Source of the DNA: Eledone cirrhosa
Lineage: Eukaryota; Mollusca; Cephalopoda; Octopoda; Eledonidae
Reading direction: 5' to 3'
DNA length: 64,000 nucleotides
Assembly: GCA_964016885.1 (NCBI GenBank)
Contig: OZ024743.1
Span: 16,807,972-16,871,971, forward strand
The position numbers and the translations under genes were made by a program. Position 1 is the first letter of the stretch. Every line of letters begins with the position of its first letter. Positions 23,145-36,600 of this stretch are shown in pieces. The notes under the pieces were generated by a model. That model was not told the DNA's origin. It saw only the letters and a list, made by a program, of their open reading frames with translations, and made no database searches.

Positions 23145-24951
23145 TTGACATGGTGCCTCATTCTTGGATCACCAAAAGCCTGGAGATCTTCAGGGTGGCA
23201 GATAACATCAGACAGTTGCTAGGCAGGAGTATGGGGTCCTGGGAGACAGAGTTGACATCAACTGGAGTATCCTTGGGAAGCGTGAAGATCAAGAGAGGTA
23301 TCTTCCAGGGAGATAGCCTGTCCCCTCTGTTGTTTGTCCTTGCCCTGATGCCCTTGACCATTATGCTGCGAAATGTGAGAGCAGGATACAAGTTGGGAAA
23401 GGGAGAGCTTACCATCAATCACCTCCTCTTCATGGACGATCTTAAGCTCTTCGAGAAAAGTGAGAAGGAGTTGGATGTGCTTGTTGACACTGTCCGTATA
23501 TTTAGCAGTGATATATGTATGCAGTTTGGTATTAGTAAATGTGGAGTCATTGTGATGAGGAGGGGTAGGTTGAGCAGAAGTAACGGTATCCAGATACCAA
23601 CAGGTGAGATGATAAAGGAAATTGACTCTGAGGAAGGATACAAGTATTTGGGCGTTCTGGATGCTGATGGCATAAAGAACAAAAAAATGAAGGAATTGTT
23701 AAGAACTGAATACATTCGGAGAGTAAGGAGCGTATTGAAGTCACATCTGAACAGCAGAAATGCCATAAGCGCAGTAAATTCCCGAGCTGTGTCTATTATT
23801 AGGTACAGTGCGGGAATTCTGAGATGGAATGTTGCTGAACAAAAAGAAATGGATAGGAAGACTAGGAAGCTATTGACTATCTACAACATGTTCCACAAGA
23901 GGAGTGATGTCGATAGACTCTACCTAAGGAGATCTGAGGGTGGAAGAGGTCTTATCAGCATAGAGGACTGTGTTCAGATGGAGAAAAACAACCTATACAA
24001 ATACGTGACCTATAGTAAGGAGCCAATGCTCAGAACTGTACTGAAGGAGGGGACAGTAGGCCAGGGGATGTCCAATGAGGAAATAACATCAAGGAGGAAG
24101 AGCAGCCTTAAGGGAAAATCCCTTCATAGTACCTTCTTTGAGAAAACTGAATTTAGAGATCCACAGACATGGAACTGGTTCAGAAGAGGAGACCTCAAAA
24201 AGGCTACAGAAGGAATGCTAATGGCCGCGCAGGAGCAGGCCCTCAAAACGAAGTGGTTGAAGCACCATATTTACAAGGAGGAGGCTAGCCCACTGTGCAG
24301 GATCTGTGGAGAGAGAGAGGAGACTGTGGCTCACATTGTGTCCGAGTGTAAACACCTAGCCCAGACCCACTCTAAGGGCTGGAGACACGATGTGATGGGA
24401 GGGTGATCCACTGGCACCTGTGCAAAGTAAACAATTTACCACATTCTTAGAAATGGTATGAGCATAGGCCAGAGGCAGTGATGGAGAACAATCAGGTGAA
24501 GGTGCTGTGGGATTTTAGGATACAGACGGACAAAAAACTGGAACACAATAGACCTGACCTGGTGGTTGTGGACAAAGAAAAAAGATCGTGTCTGATTGTG
24601 GATGTGGCCTGCCCTTTCGACACGAGAGTGCAAGAGAAGGAGAGGGAGAAAATTAACCGATACCAGGACCTAAAGTGGGAGGTGAAAAGGATTTGGAACT
24701 GCCATGAAGTCAAAGTGATCCCGATTGTCATAGGCGCACTGGGGACTATCTCCAAAAGTTTCCAGGGATGGTTAAAGAAAATCGGCCCCTTCACGCTTTT
24801 TGGAACGCTTCAAAAGGCATGCTTGCTTGGAACAGCAAGAACCCTCCGATACGTCCTGAATATCTGAGGCTGCTGGTAGTGGCTTGATATTCATTCCAAC
24901 GGACTTTCCAGTTAACCAACATCAATGACTGAGATTCAAGGAATAACAACA
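23145..24951 (+). mobile_element. R4-like LINE, family A, 5'-truncated copy A0
   Basis: Begins inside the RT domain at the sequence matching 31765 of copy A1 (TTGACATGGTGCCTCATTC) and runs to the family 3' end (GATTCAAGGAATAACAAC), then (AAT)n. 5' truncation is typical of LINE integration. Roughly 1 percent different from A1 and A2, so closely related to them. Confidence 0.9.
23150..24867 (+). pseudogene. R4-like RT-endonuclease, truncated and frameshifted
   Basis: Holds RT motifs from the palm onward, including [11 protein letters not shown] and FMDDLKLF, and the zinc knuckle [19 protein letters not shown] one-base loss near 24399 shifts the frame, and a GAG-to-TAG change at 24448-24450 adds a stop. 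The restriction-like endonuclease motif [20 protein letters not shown] survives in the second segment (24478-24867). RT motif A and everything before it are missing, so the copy is dead. Confidence 0.9.
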
Positions 24952-24953
24952 AC

Positions 24954-25018
<65 letters not shown>
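24952..25018. repeat. (AAT)n microsatellite
   Basis: About 22 AAT units between elements A0 and B. Confidence 0.95.
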
Positions 25019-25019
<1 letters not shown>

Positions 25020-28000
25020 CGGAATACTCCTACTGTTGGCCCTCCATGCTCTCCACCAAGAAATCCAAAGAAAAAGGGAGAAAAATGGTCAAGGGAAGAT
25101 AATAAAGAAGTCCTTGAGGCTTTCTACACTGCCATGTACTACCCATCAAATACATCGAATACAGAACAAACATATATCAACTGGAAAAAGAAACATCCCG
25201 AAAACAGAGGCTATATTGATAGTAACAAACTAGCCAATATACGAAGAAATATTGTAAGAAAAAAGTTACTAACTGATATAGAAATTGATCACATCAAGCT
25301 AGTAGCACAAAGTCAGCGAAGGGAAAATGAAGCATGTGTCAGTGAAAACGAGGTAAACTGTAACACTTCGAATCCCAGGGTTGGGGCGGAATCACTGGCA
25401 ACAGAACAAATTAAAGAAAGGAGCGAAAAAGTGGAGGGAGTGCATGCTCAGGATGAAACTCCAAATGAAAATAATGAGATCGTAAATGATAAAGAAATGA
25501 AAGAGAATGAACTTGCTAACTTGAAGGATGAAATTATGATCGAATGGATGAAAATGAAAGAATCTGACATGGGGGAACGAGACACCCTCCCTAAGATTCA
25601 GAACTCCAAACAGAACCAAAAGATAATACACAAGACTAACCTAATTCTCAAAAACATTACCATCACAAACAAACTAAACATTACTGACTTAAATCATCTC
25701 TATTATGCATCGGCTAAAGTCACCACTCACTTATGTGGAGTGAAGATGAAAAAACAAAGGAATTCCCACAAGAAATCTACTTGGCAAGATAACATCAATC
25801 GCCAAATAAACCTTCTCCGATCTGACATAGAAATTTTAACAAACTATAAAGTAGGTGAACATGTTAAACAAACTAAACTTAGAAAATTGAAAAAAAAGTA
25901 CAGTATAAGATCAACATGTGACATAGACATGCTGATAGAAACAATCATGCAAAAAGTGTCGGCCAAAGCTGCTCGTATAAGGCGCTTTGAAAAACGATCT
26001 AGATTCTATAAGGACAATAATATGTTCAAAAACAACCAAAGAAACTTCTACAGAAAAATTGGTAAGTCAACAATAACTGCTAAATCAATACCACCCAAGG
26101 AGGAAGTGCAAGAATTCTGGGAAAAGATCTGGGCCGAAGAAAAAGTTCATAACATACATGCCCCATGGATAGACAGACAAATGAAAGAAACAGCTCACCT
26201 TGAAGAACAAACATGGGAAATATTGAACAGCTGCGCTTGGCTCTAAGAAAAACCAGCAAATGGAAATCCCCAGGAAAAGACAAAATACAAAACTTTTGGA
26301 TAAATGCCTTCACAGAGTCTCATGAGCTGTTAGCCCAACTTTACAATGAAATAGTTAAGGAGCCAGAAAAGATACCATCATGGCTAGTTAACGGCATTAC
26401 ATTCCTGCTACCGAAGAATGATGAGACAAACAATCCCAAAAATTACAGACCGATAACCTGCTTGACCACAATGTATAAAATTTTAACATCAGTCCTAACT
26501 GAATACACATATGACCACCTGATAACAAATGACCTATTTCCCATTGAGCAGAAAGGGTGTAAACGAGGCTCATATGGCTGTAAGGATCAGCTTCTGGTTA
26601 ACAAAATGATACTGGAAGATTGTCATAATAGACACAAAAATCTATCGATTGCTTGGATAGATTATAAAAAAGCATTTGATAGTTTGCCACACAGTTGGAT
26701 TAAAAAATGTTTAGAGATTTTCAAAATATCCCCCGTTGTCAGGAGGTTTTTGTCATTCAGTATGAGGACATGGAGAACGACACTCCTTTTGAATAGTGAA
26801 ACAAAATCACTGGAAGCTGGAGAAGTTAACATTAATTGTGGAATTTTTCAGGGTGACTCTTTATCACCGCTTTTATTCTGCATCGCACTTATAACATTAA
26901 GTAAAATGCTCAATGAAACAAAACATGGATATAGAGTCTATGACAAAACCATTAATCACCTGTTCTGCATGGATGACCTGAAACTATTTGCAAAAAATGA
27001 TGAACAATTGCAAGGGCTATTATCCACTGTGAAGCAGTTCAGTGATGACATTAAAATGGAGTTTGGACTGGATAAATGTGCCAAAGCAACGTTCACCAGA
27101 GGAAAGCTGCTGAAGAGTTCAGACATTAATCTTGATCGGGGGAACGTGATAAGAGAGCTTGATCAAGAACAAACTTACAAATATCTAGGTGTTTGTGAAG
27201 GAGACGGAATCAAGCACTCGACAATGAGGGAAAGGATAAGGAAGGAATGTTACCGCAGAGTCAGAGCAATCTTAAGAACGGAATTGAATGCAAGGAATAG
27301 GATCGATGCCATAAACACGCTTGCCATACCAGTAGTAACCTACAGTTACAATGTCATCAACTGGTCAAGCACAGAGATCCGTAGGCTCGATACAAAAATC
27401 CGAAAATTCTTAACCATGCACAGAATGCATCACCCTAAGGCAGACATAGATAGAATATATCTCCCTAGGAAAGAAGGAGGACGTGGGTTAATCCAGTTAG
27501 ACATTGCGTTGAAAACTGCAACAATTGGATTATCCACATATCTAAGGGAATCACATGATTGGATGATCAAACTCGTTTTCAAACACGAAAGCACCAAAAG
27601 ATCATATTCCATTACAAAAGATGCACAAAGATACAGTAATGGACTACAAATTTCAGAAGTCCCATTTACTGCTGAAATGGAAAACACAGAAAAAGCAAAG
27701 CAGGTAAAAGTAACTGCAAAGAAAGAACTGCTACAGAAACTGGCTAAGAAATGGCAAGAAAAGCCTCTGTATGGAAAATACCCAGAGCGAGCTAACAATC
27801 CTGATGTTGACAAAACTTTAACCCATCAGTGGTTGGCATCCTCTGGACTGAAATCGGAGACTGAAGGACTGATTATATCCGCACAAGATCAGTGTCTGCC
27901 AACAAAAAATTACCAAGCCAACATAATAAAAAATGGGTGCAGCCCATTATGCCGTGTATGCAAAAAACCACCAGAGACCATTGACCATATAATTTCAATG

Positions 28001-28656
28001 TGCAGTCCTATAGCTCCAACCGAATACCTAAACAGGCATGACAGAGCTGCACAATACATACATTGGATAATGTGTAAGCATTTTGACCTGCCCCATCAAA
28101 AGAATTGGTGGGAACATCAACCACCTCCCATACTTGAAAAAGATCACATCTCAATCTTGTGGAACTTTAGCATCCAAACAGACCGAAAAAAAGATGCAAA
28201 TAGACCTGATATAATATTGAAGGACTTTCAAAGGAGGGTATGCCTGCTAATTGATATGTCTGTTCCAATAGACAAGAATGTATCTATAAAAACATTTGAA
28301 AAATTGATCAAGTATAAGGACCTGGAGATAGAAATTGGAAAAATGTGGAAATTGAGAACTAAAACAATACCAGTGGTTGTAGGCGCTCTGGGAATGATAC
28401 CTAAGGGGTCTAACGACTACTTATCGCAAATCCCAGGAAACCCGCGTATAGGAGAAATACAAAAGATAGTACTAATGGGAACTGCCCATATACTAAGGAA
28501 GATCCTGTCAATATAAGTACATCACAAGTCTAAACACTAAGGATGCATGTGTGAATATGTATGTTCTTTCTTGAACATGGCGGACCTTGTTGTCTCTTGA
28601 GGTCACTGGTTGTGACTTGGTGATAACTCGTATAAACATAAAGCAAGATAAATGCA

Positions 28657-28657
<1 letters not shown>
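25019..28657 (+). mobile_element. R4-like LINE, family B, nearly complete copy
   Basis: A sister family to A with the same layout: Myb-like N-terminal region, RT, zinc knuckle, restriction-like endonuclease, 3' UTR of about 140 bp and (AAT)n on both sides. Translation is already in frame at its first base (PTVGPPCSPPRN), so the 5' UTR and start codon are missing and the copy is slightly 5'-truncated. Confidence 0.85.
25020..28516 (+). pseudogene. R4-like family B protein: RT plus restriction-like endonuclease
   Basis: One protein in two frames. Frame 1 (25020-26246) carries KWSREDNKEVLEAFYTAMYY, a Myb-like W-containing motif, followed by a charged linker. Frame 2 (26213-28516, 767 residues) carries the RT. 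Motif A is AWIDYKKAFD with catalytic Asp150, then [11 protein letters not shown], and motif C is FCMDD with Asp254 and Asp255. It ends with a CX2CX8HX4C knuckle (Cys580, Cys583, His592, Cys597) and a PD...D nuclease core (Pro665-Asp666, Asp681). One frameshift near 26213-26246 separates the frames; otherwise the RT-nuclease half is fully open. The domain order matches R4-clade (Dong/Rex6-like) LINEs. The clade is inferred from motifs, without a tree. Confidence 0.8.

Positions 28658-28691
<34 letters not shown>
28658..28691. repeat. (AAT)n microsatellite
   Basis: Between the full B element and a short B 3' end. Confidence 0.95.
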
Positions 28692-28692
<1 letters not shown>

Positions 28693-28990
28693 CTATAACA
28701 ATACCAGTGGTTGTAGGCGCTCTGGGAATGATACCTAAGGGGTCTAACGACTACTTATCGCAAATCCCAGGAAACCCGCGTATAGGAGAAATACAAAAGA
28801 TAGTACTAATGGGAACTGCCCATATACTAAGGAAGATCCTGTCAATATAAATACATCACAAGTCTAAACACTAAGGATGCATGTGTGAATATGTATGTTC
28901 TTTCTTGAACATGGCGGACCTTGTTGTCTCTTGAGGTCACTGGTTGTGACTTGGTGATAACTCGTATAAACATAAAGCAAGATAAATGTA

Positions 28991-28992
<2 letters not shown>
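28692..28992 (+). mobile_element. R4-like family B, 300 bp 3'-end copy
   Basis: Repeats the last 52 codons and the 3' UTR of element B with only a few differences, bounded by (AAT)n on both sides. It starts AACTATAACAATACCAGTGG, matching B near 28356. It is an independent, severely 5'-truncated insertion into the microsatellite tail of its neighbour, or a product of recombination. Confidence 0.9.

Positions 28993-29045
<53 letters not shown>
28993..29045. repeat. (AAT)n microsatellite
   Basis: About 17 AAT units before element A1. Confidence 0.95.
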
Positions 29046-29046
<1 letters not shown>

Positions 29047-32000
29047 GGGAAGAAGAGGCACGAGGTGACGGAGGTCATGAAATCGCCCCCGTAAGTTTTG
29101 AATTTTTAACATATTTAAATCATTTGTGAAATAACAACTCTTAGTACAAATGCTACGTAAAGCACCCGGCTTGAGCCCCAAAAAGTTCGGACCCAAAATA
29201 TATTGTTATAAGGCTCAAATATTCAAATATTCAACTTTGTATTGTACACTGTATATCCAAAAAAGAAAATGGCTATAAATGGAAGAAGAACCCCCCCCCC
29301 CCATCCTCCTCTGTCTACACTATATAGAACAGCCAAACTCACCAACACCAGAAACTAGATACACCACCCACCTCATCACCTGTGTACACTAAACCACCAC
29401 CGCTCACTACGGCCATCATTACAACAATAATCCCATCACCGCCGCCACCACCCCTTCACTCCTTCACTTCTACCACCGCTACAGCACCATCACTACAGTA
29501 ATACGGTCACATCACCGCCACCACTGCCTCGGTATCGACATCACCACCACCACTGTCTCAGTATCGCTACCGCCGCCTGTCTCCCACTTAATCTAGCTGG
29601 CTGCTGCCACCACATTATAGAATCCCTACTGCTAAAAAAGAGGAAGGCATCAAAATATATAGATAGACTCAAAAGAAAAAAGAAAAAACAAACAACAAAA
29701 CCAAAGCAGCACAGCAACAACAGCAAAAAACGAGAAAAACAAACATAGAAAAAAAAAAAAAAAAAAAAAACCCCTAAAAACGTAAAGAAAATAAGAATGA
29801 AGAGAGAAGCAGGTGGACGGACAGAGAAGAGGGGGAAAAACTAAAGCTTAAAAAACAAAAGCTAAGTCAGACATTCGAACACTACATTACAATGAAACTT
29901 ATGCTTATTCATTTTTGGGGAACTTTCTGCCTGTGTGTTTGTTTGTTTATGTGTGTTAGTATACAGCGTGGTGATAATGCCACACAAGGGCCAAGTGGGA
30001 TGGCGGATCCACAGATGGCTATGTAACTATACATTCGCCAATCCTCGATAAGAGTGTTTAAATATCGAACATAAACAGTTCGAATAACGGTGAAATGGAG
30101 ACTAGAACGTCATGTGACAGACTCTCACCCAACAGGTGCCCCCTGGCTCAGCAGCAGGAACATGACTGTCAACCAAATACTGCTGATGTTGGAGGAAGAA
30201 GAAGAAGGAAAGGGGCCAGAACCAACTGGACGAAAGAATTGAATAGAACTGTTATGCAATGCTACCTGAAAAGTAACCCCAAGGAGAGGGGCTACAGGAG
30301 ACGGATGCATAACATCTGGAACGAGATTGGTTTATTTAAATTAGATGAACAAAAATTGGCCGGGCAGGCTCGGGTGATAAGAACTAATGGGTGGATAAGC
30401 GAGCTGGAACTGGAGGAACTGAGCAGAGAGAATGGCTTGGAGATGGCGGGTGTAGTATGCCAGACAAGCGAGCCGGTGGGAAATGAAGGTGAGGAGGTCC
30501 TGAGAACGGAGGAACCACCCGAAGCAGACAATGATCTGAATACTGAGATAAATAATACCTGGAACAGAGATACGGCCACTGAGGAGATGAATGCTGACGG
30601 GCTAGGACAAGATTCGGTTGACATCCTAAATTTAGTGGTAGATGAATTGAACAATGATAGTGGGAGACCTATGAACCTAAGATTTGTAGACAGGAAAAAG
30701 TTAAAAGAAACAACAGCTAAGGTAAACAAAGTCATCCCATACCTTGAGGCGAGGAGCCTTCACCAGTGCAACAATATCCTCAAAGCAACAGCAAATACGG
30801 TGAGGAAACTACTTGGTATAAAAGCGAGAGGAAACAACAGACAAGAAAGAGCAGAGCCATGGTGGAAGAAGCGACTGAGTGGGCAAATCGGGGAAATGAG
30901 AAATGACATAGGAAAGCTTGAGTCACTACTGAATGGGACACTAAAAAACATAGGCACTAAAAATAGACTGGAAATAAAATACAAAACTAGGAGTAAAAAG
31001 CTAAATATTAACATGGAGGAATTGAAGCAACGCATTGTAGCAAAGAGTGCAAAAATCAGGCGATACGAGAACAGAGTCAGTCAGTATAAACAGAACCGCA
31101 TGTTCGACAACAACCAGAAGATGCTGTTTGGACAGCTTGAGGGGAAAGAAAGAGGCAACGACTTGATCCCTGGGGCGGAACAAACTAAAACATTCTGGAG
31201 AGGAATATGGGAGCAGGATGTTAGACACAATGCCCAGGCAGGGTGGATTGAGGCAGTACAGAGGGAGATCGGTGAGCAGGCACAACAACAGACTGATTTG
31301 AGTATCACAGTTGAAACTCTTAAGGGGCAAGCCAAAAAACTAACCAACTGGAAATCACCAGGCCCAGATGGTGTGCAGGGGTATTGGATTAAACATTTAA
31401 CATCCCTCCACCCGAAGCTGACGGCCATGTTCAATGACTGCTTGGTGTCGGGTGAGGTGCCAGAGTGGTTGACAAAAGGTACCACAGTTCTGATAATGAA
31501 AGACCGAATCAAGGGTAATGATGTTACCAACTATAGATATATCACATGTCTGCCCGTAATGTGGAAACTGTTGACGAGCATTGTGTCTGAGGAAATCTAC
31601 CATCACCTCCACACAAACAACTTGTTCCGGACGAACAGAAAGGATGCCGAAAGAAGTCACGTGGTACAAAGGACCAGTTGCTTATTGATAATATGGTAAT
31701 GGGGAATTGCAGGAGGAGACACACTGATCTTGCCATGGGATGGATAGACTACAGAAAGGCATTTGACATGGTGCCTCATTCCTGGATCACCAAAAGCCTG
31801 CAGAACTTCAGGGTGGCAGATAACATCAGACAGTTGCTAGGCAGGAGTATGGGGTCCTGGGAGACAGAGCTGACATCAACTGGAGTATCCTTGGGAAGCG
31901 TGAAGATCAAGAGAGGTATCTTCCAGGGAGATAGCCTGTCCCCTCTGTTGTTTGTCCTTGCCCTGATGCCCTTGACCATTATGCTGCGAAAAGTGAGAGC

Positions 32001-33573
32001 AGGATACAAGTTGGGAAGGGGAGAGCTTACCATCAATCACCTCCTCTTCATGGACGACCTTAAGCTCTTCGGGAAAAGTGAGAAGGAGTTGGATGTGCTT
32101 GTTGACACTGTCCGTATTTTCAGCAGTGATATATGTATGCAGTTTGGTATTGGTAAATGTGGAGTCATTGTGATGAAGAGGGGTAGGTTGAGCAGAAGTA
32201 ACGGGATCCAGATACCAACAGGTGAGATGATAAAGGAAATTGACTCTGAGGAAGGATACAAGTATTTGGGCGTTCTGGAGGCTGATGGCATAAAGAACAA
32301 AAAAATGAAGGAATTGTTAAGAACTGAATACATTCGGAGAGTAAGGAGCGTATTGAAGTCACATCTGAACAGCAGAAATGCCATAAGCGCAGTAAATTCC
32401 CGAGCTGTGTCTATTATTAGGTACAGTGCGGGAATTCTGAGATGGAATGTTGCTGAACAAAAAGAAATGGATAGGAAGACTAGGAAGCTATTGACTATCT
32501 ACAACATGTTCCACAAGAGGAGTGATGTCGATAGACTCTACCTAAGGAGATCTGAGGGTGGAAGAGGTCTTATCAGCATAGAGGACTGTGTTCAGATGGA
32601 GAAAAACAACCTATACAAATACGTGACCTATAGTAAGGAGCCAATGCTCAGAACTGCACTGAAGGAGGGGACAGTAGGCCAGGGGATGTCCAAGGAGGAA
32701 ATAACATCAAGGAGGAAGAGCAGCCTTAAGGGAAAATCCCTTCATAGTACCTTCTTTGAGAAAACTGAATTTAGAGATCCACAGACATGGAACTGGTTGA
32801 GAAGAGGAGACCTCAAAAAGGCTACAGAAGGAATGTTAATGGCTGCGCAGGAGCAGGCCCTCAAAACGAAGTGGTTGAAGCACCATATCTACAAGGAGGA
32901 GGCTAGCCCACTGTGCAGGATCTGTGGAGAGAGAGAGGAGACTGTGGCTCACATTGTGTCCGAGTGTAAACACCTAGCCCAGACCCACTATAAGGGCTGG
33001 AGACACGATGTGATGGGCAGGGTGATCCACTGGCACCTGTGCAAAGTAAACAATCTACCACATTCTGAGAAATGGTATGAGCATAGGCCAGAGGCGGTGA
33101 TGGAGAACAATCAGGTGAAGGTGCTGTGGGATTTTAGGATACAGACGGACAAAAAACTGGAACACAATAGACCTGACCTGGTGGTTGTGGACAAAGAAAA
33201 AAGATCGTGCCTGATTGTGGATGTGGCCTGCCCGTTCGACACGAGAGTGCAAGAGAAGGAGAGGGAGAAAATTAACCGATACCAGGACCTAAAGTGGGAG
33301 GTGAAAAGAATTTGGAACTGCCATGAAGTCAAAGTGATCCCCATTGTCATAGGCGCACTGGGGACTATCTCCAAAAGCTTCCAGGGATGGTTAAAGAAAA
33401 TCGGCCTCTTCACGCTTTTTGGAACGCTTCAAAAGGCATGCTTGCTTGGAACAGCAAGAACCCTCCGATACGTCCTGAATATCTGAGGCTGCAGGTAGTG
33501 GCTTGATATTCAATCCAACGGACTTTCCAGTTAACCAACATCAATGACTGAGATTCAAGGAATAACAACAACA
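29046..33573 (+). mobile_element. R4-like LINE, family A, full-length copy A1
   Basis: Starts GGGAAGAAGAGGCACGAGG after (AAT)n. It has a 5' leader of about 1.05 kb rich in CCACCG-type triplets, then the long protein frame at 30095-33486 and a 3' UTR of about 90 bp ending AAGGAATAACAAC before (AAT)n. The coding part is almost identical to A2, 4637 bp further on. The leader differs from that of A2 by many substitutions and indels. Confidence 0.9.
30095..33486 (+). pseudogene. R4-like RT-endonuclease protein, one frameshift (A1)
   Basis: The ATG at 30095 follows the leader. Frame 1 (30095-31699, 534 residues) has a Myb-like RTNWTKELNRTVMQCYLKS segment with Trp45, a linker, then NWKSPGPDGVQGYWIK of the RT fingers. 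Frame 2 (31678-33486, 602 residues) has motif [11 protein letters not shown] (Asp24), [11 protein letters not shown], motif C FMDD (Asp126, Asp127), a CX2CX8HX4C knuckle and the nuclease core RPDLVV...LIVDVA. A one-base loss near 31630, compared with the older copy at 57937-62517, splits the frames. RT residue Pro of NYRPITCL is Tyr. Both defects are shared with A2, so they predate the duplication. Confidence 0.9.
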
Positions 33574-33575
33574 AC

Positions 33576-33645
<70 letters not shown>
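33574..33645. repeat. (AAT)n microsatellite
   Basis: About 24 AAT units, the junction between the duplicated R4-like copies A1 and A2. Confidence 0.95.
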
Positions 33646-36600
33646 GGGAAGAAGACGCACGAGGTGACGGAGGTCATGAAATCGCTCCCGTAAGTTTTGA
33701 ATTTTTAACATATTTAAATCATTTGTGAAATAACAACTCTTAGTACAAATGCTACGTAAAGCACCCGGCTTAAGCCCAAAAAAATTCGGACCCAAAATAT
33801 ATTGTTATAAGGCTCAAATATTCAAATATTCAACTTTGTATTGTACACTGTATATCCAAAAAAGAAAATGGCTATAAACGGAAGAAGAAGAACCCCCCCC
33901 CCCCTCCTCTCCTCTGGCTACACTATATAGGACAGCTAAACTCACCAACACCAGAAACTAGATACACCACCCACCCCATCATCTGTGTACACTAAACACA
34001 ACAGCCAGATAACGACATTTTCACCTTCACCGCCACCGCTCACTGCGGCCATCATTACCACCACTGTCCCATCACCGCCGCCGCCACCCCTTGACTCCTT
34101 CACTACTGCCGCCGCTACAGCACCAATACTACAGTAATACGGTCACATCACCGCCACCACTGCCTCGGTAGCGACATCACCACCACCACTGTCTCAGTAT
34201 CGCTACCGCCGCCAGTCTCCCACTTCCCCCTGCTGGCTGCTACTTCCACATTATAGAATTCCTACTACTAACAAAGAGGAAGACATCAAAATATATAGAT
34301 AGACTCAAAAGAAAAAAGAAAAAACAAACAACAAAACCAAAGCAGCACAGCAACAACAGCAAAAAACGAGAAAAACAAACAGAGAAAAACAAAAACAAAA
34401 AAAGAAACCCCAAAAACGTAAAGAAAATAAGAATGAAGAGAGAAGCAGGCGGACGGACAGAGAAGAGGGGGGAAAAAGTAAAAATTAAAAAACAAAAACT
34501 AAGTCAGACATTCGAACACTACATTACAATGAAACTTATGCTTATTCATTTTTGGGGCCCTTTCTGCCTGTGTGTTTGTTTGTTTATGTGTGTTAGTATA
34601 CAGCGTGGTGATAATGCCACACAAGGGCCAAGTGGGATGGCGGATCCACAGATGGCTATGTAACTATACATTCGCCAATCCTCGATAAGAGTGTTTAAAT
34701 ATCGAACATAAACAGTTCGAATAACGGTGAAATGGAGACTAGAACGTCATGTGACAGACTCTCACCCAACAGGTGCCCCCTGGCTCAGCAGCAGGAACAT
34801 GACTGTCAACCAAATACTGCTGATGTTGGAGGAAGAAGAAGAAGGAAAGGGGCCAGAACCAACTGGACGAAAGAATTGAATAGAACTGTTATGCAATGCT
34901 ACCTGAAAAGTAACCCCAAGGAGAGGGGCTACAGGAGACGGATGCATAACATCTGGAACGAGATTGGTTTATTTAAATTAGATGAACAAAAATTGGCCGG
35001 GCAGGCTCGGGTGATAAGAACTAATGGGTGGATAAGCGAGCTGGAACTGGAGGAACTGAGCAGAGAGAATGGCTTGGAGATGGCGGGTGTAGTATGCCAG
35101 ACAAGCGAGCCGGTGGGAAATGAAGGTGAGGAGGTCCTGAGAACGGAGGAACCACCCGAAGCAGACAATGATCTGAATACTGAGATAAATAATACCTGGA
35201 ACAGAGATACGGCCACTGAGGAGATGAATGCTGACGGGCTAGGACAAGATTCGGTTGACATCCTAAATTTAGTGGTAGATGAATTGAACAATGATAGTGG
35301 GAGACCTATGAACCTAAGATTTGTAGACAGGAAAAAGTTAAAAGAAACAACAGCTAAGGTAAACAAAGTCATCCCATACCTTGAGGCGAGGAGCCTTCAC
35401 CAGTGCAACAATATCCTCAAAGCAACAGCAAATACGGTGAGGAAACTACTTGGTATAAAAGCGAGAGGAAACAACAGACAAGAAAGAGCAGAGCCATGGT
35501 GGAAGAAGCGACTGAGTGGGCAAATCGGGGAAATGAGAAATGACATAGGAAAGCTTGAGTCACTACTGAATGGGACACTAAAAAACATAGGCACTAAAAA
35601 TAGACTGGAAATAAAATACAAAACTAGGAGTAAAAAGCTAAATATTAACATGGAGGAATTGAAGCAACGCATTGTAGCAAAGAGTGCAAAAATCAGGCGA
35701 TACGAGAACAGAGTCAGTCAGTATAAACAGAACCGCATGTTCGACAACAACCAGAAGATGCTGTTTGGACAGCTTGAGGGGAAAGAAAGAGGCAACGACT
35801 TGATCCCTGGGGCGGAACAAACTAAAACATTCTGGAGAGGAATATGGGAGCAGGATGTTAGACACAATGCCCAGGCAGGGTGGATTGAGGCAGTACAGAG
35901 GGAGATCGGTGAGCAGGCACAACAACAGACTGATTTGAGTATCACAGTTGAAACTCTTAAGGGGCAAGCCAAAAAACTAACCAACTGGAAATCACCAGGC
36001 CCAGATGGTGTGCAGGGGTATTGGATTAAACATTTAACATCCCTCCACCCGAAGCTGACGGCCATGTTCAATGACTGCTTGGTGTCGGGTGAGGTGCCAG
36101 AGTGGTTGACAAAAGGTACCACAGTTCTGATAATGAAAGACCGAATCAAGGGTAATGATGTTACCAACTATAGATATATCACATGTCTGCCCGTAATGTG
36201 GAAACTGTTGACGAGCATTGTGTCTGAGGAAAACTACCATCACCTCCACACAAACAACTTGTTCCGGACGAACAGAAAGGATGCCGAAAGAAGTCACGTG
36301 GTACAAAGGACCAGTTGCTTATTGATAATATGGTAATGGGGAATTGCAGGAGGAGACACACTGATCTTGCCATGGGATGGATAGACTACAGAAAGGCATT
36401 TGACATGGTGCCTCATTCCTGGATCACCAAAAGCCTGCAGAACTTCAGGGTGGCAGATAACATCAGACAGTTGCTAGGCAGGAGTATGGGGTCCTGGGAG
36501 ACAGAGCTGACATCAACTGGAGTATCCTTGGGAAGCGTGAAGATCAAGAGAGGTATCTTCCAGGGAGATAGCCTGTCCCCTCTGTTGTTTGTCCTTGCCC

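Noticed and set aside
30125..31736. Several 60-150 codon minus-strand frames across R4-like A1, repeated in A2
   Set aside because: They are antisense shadows of the RT-endonuclease frame and are duplicated only because the element is.
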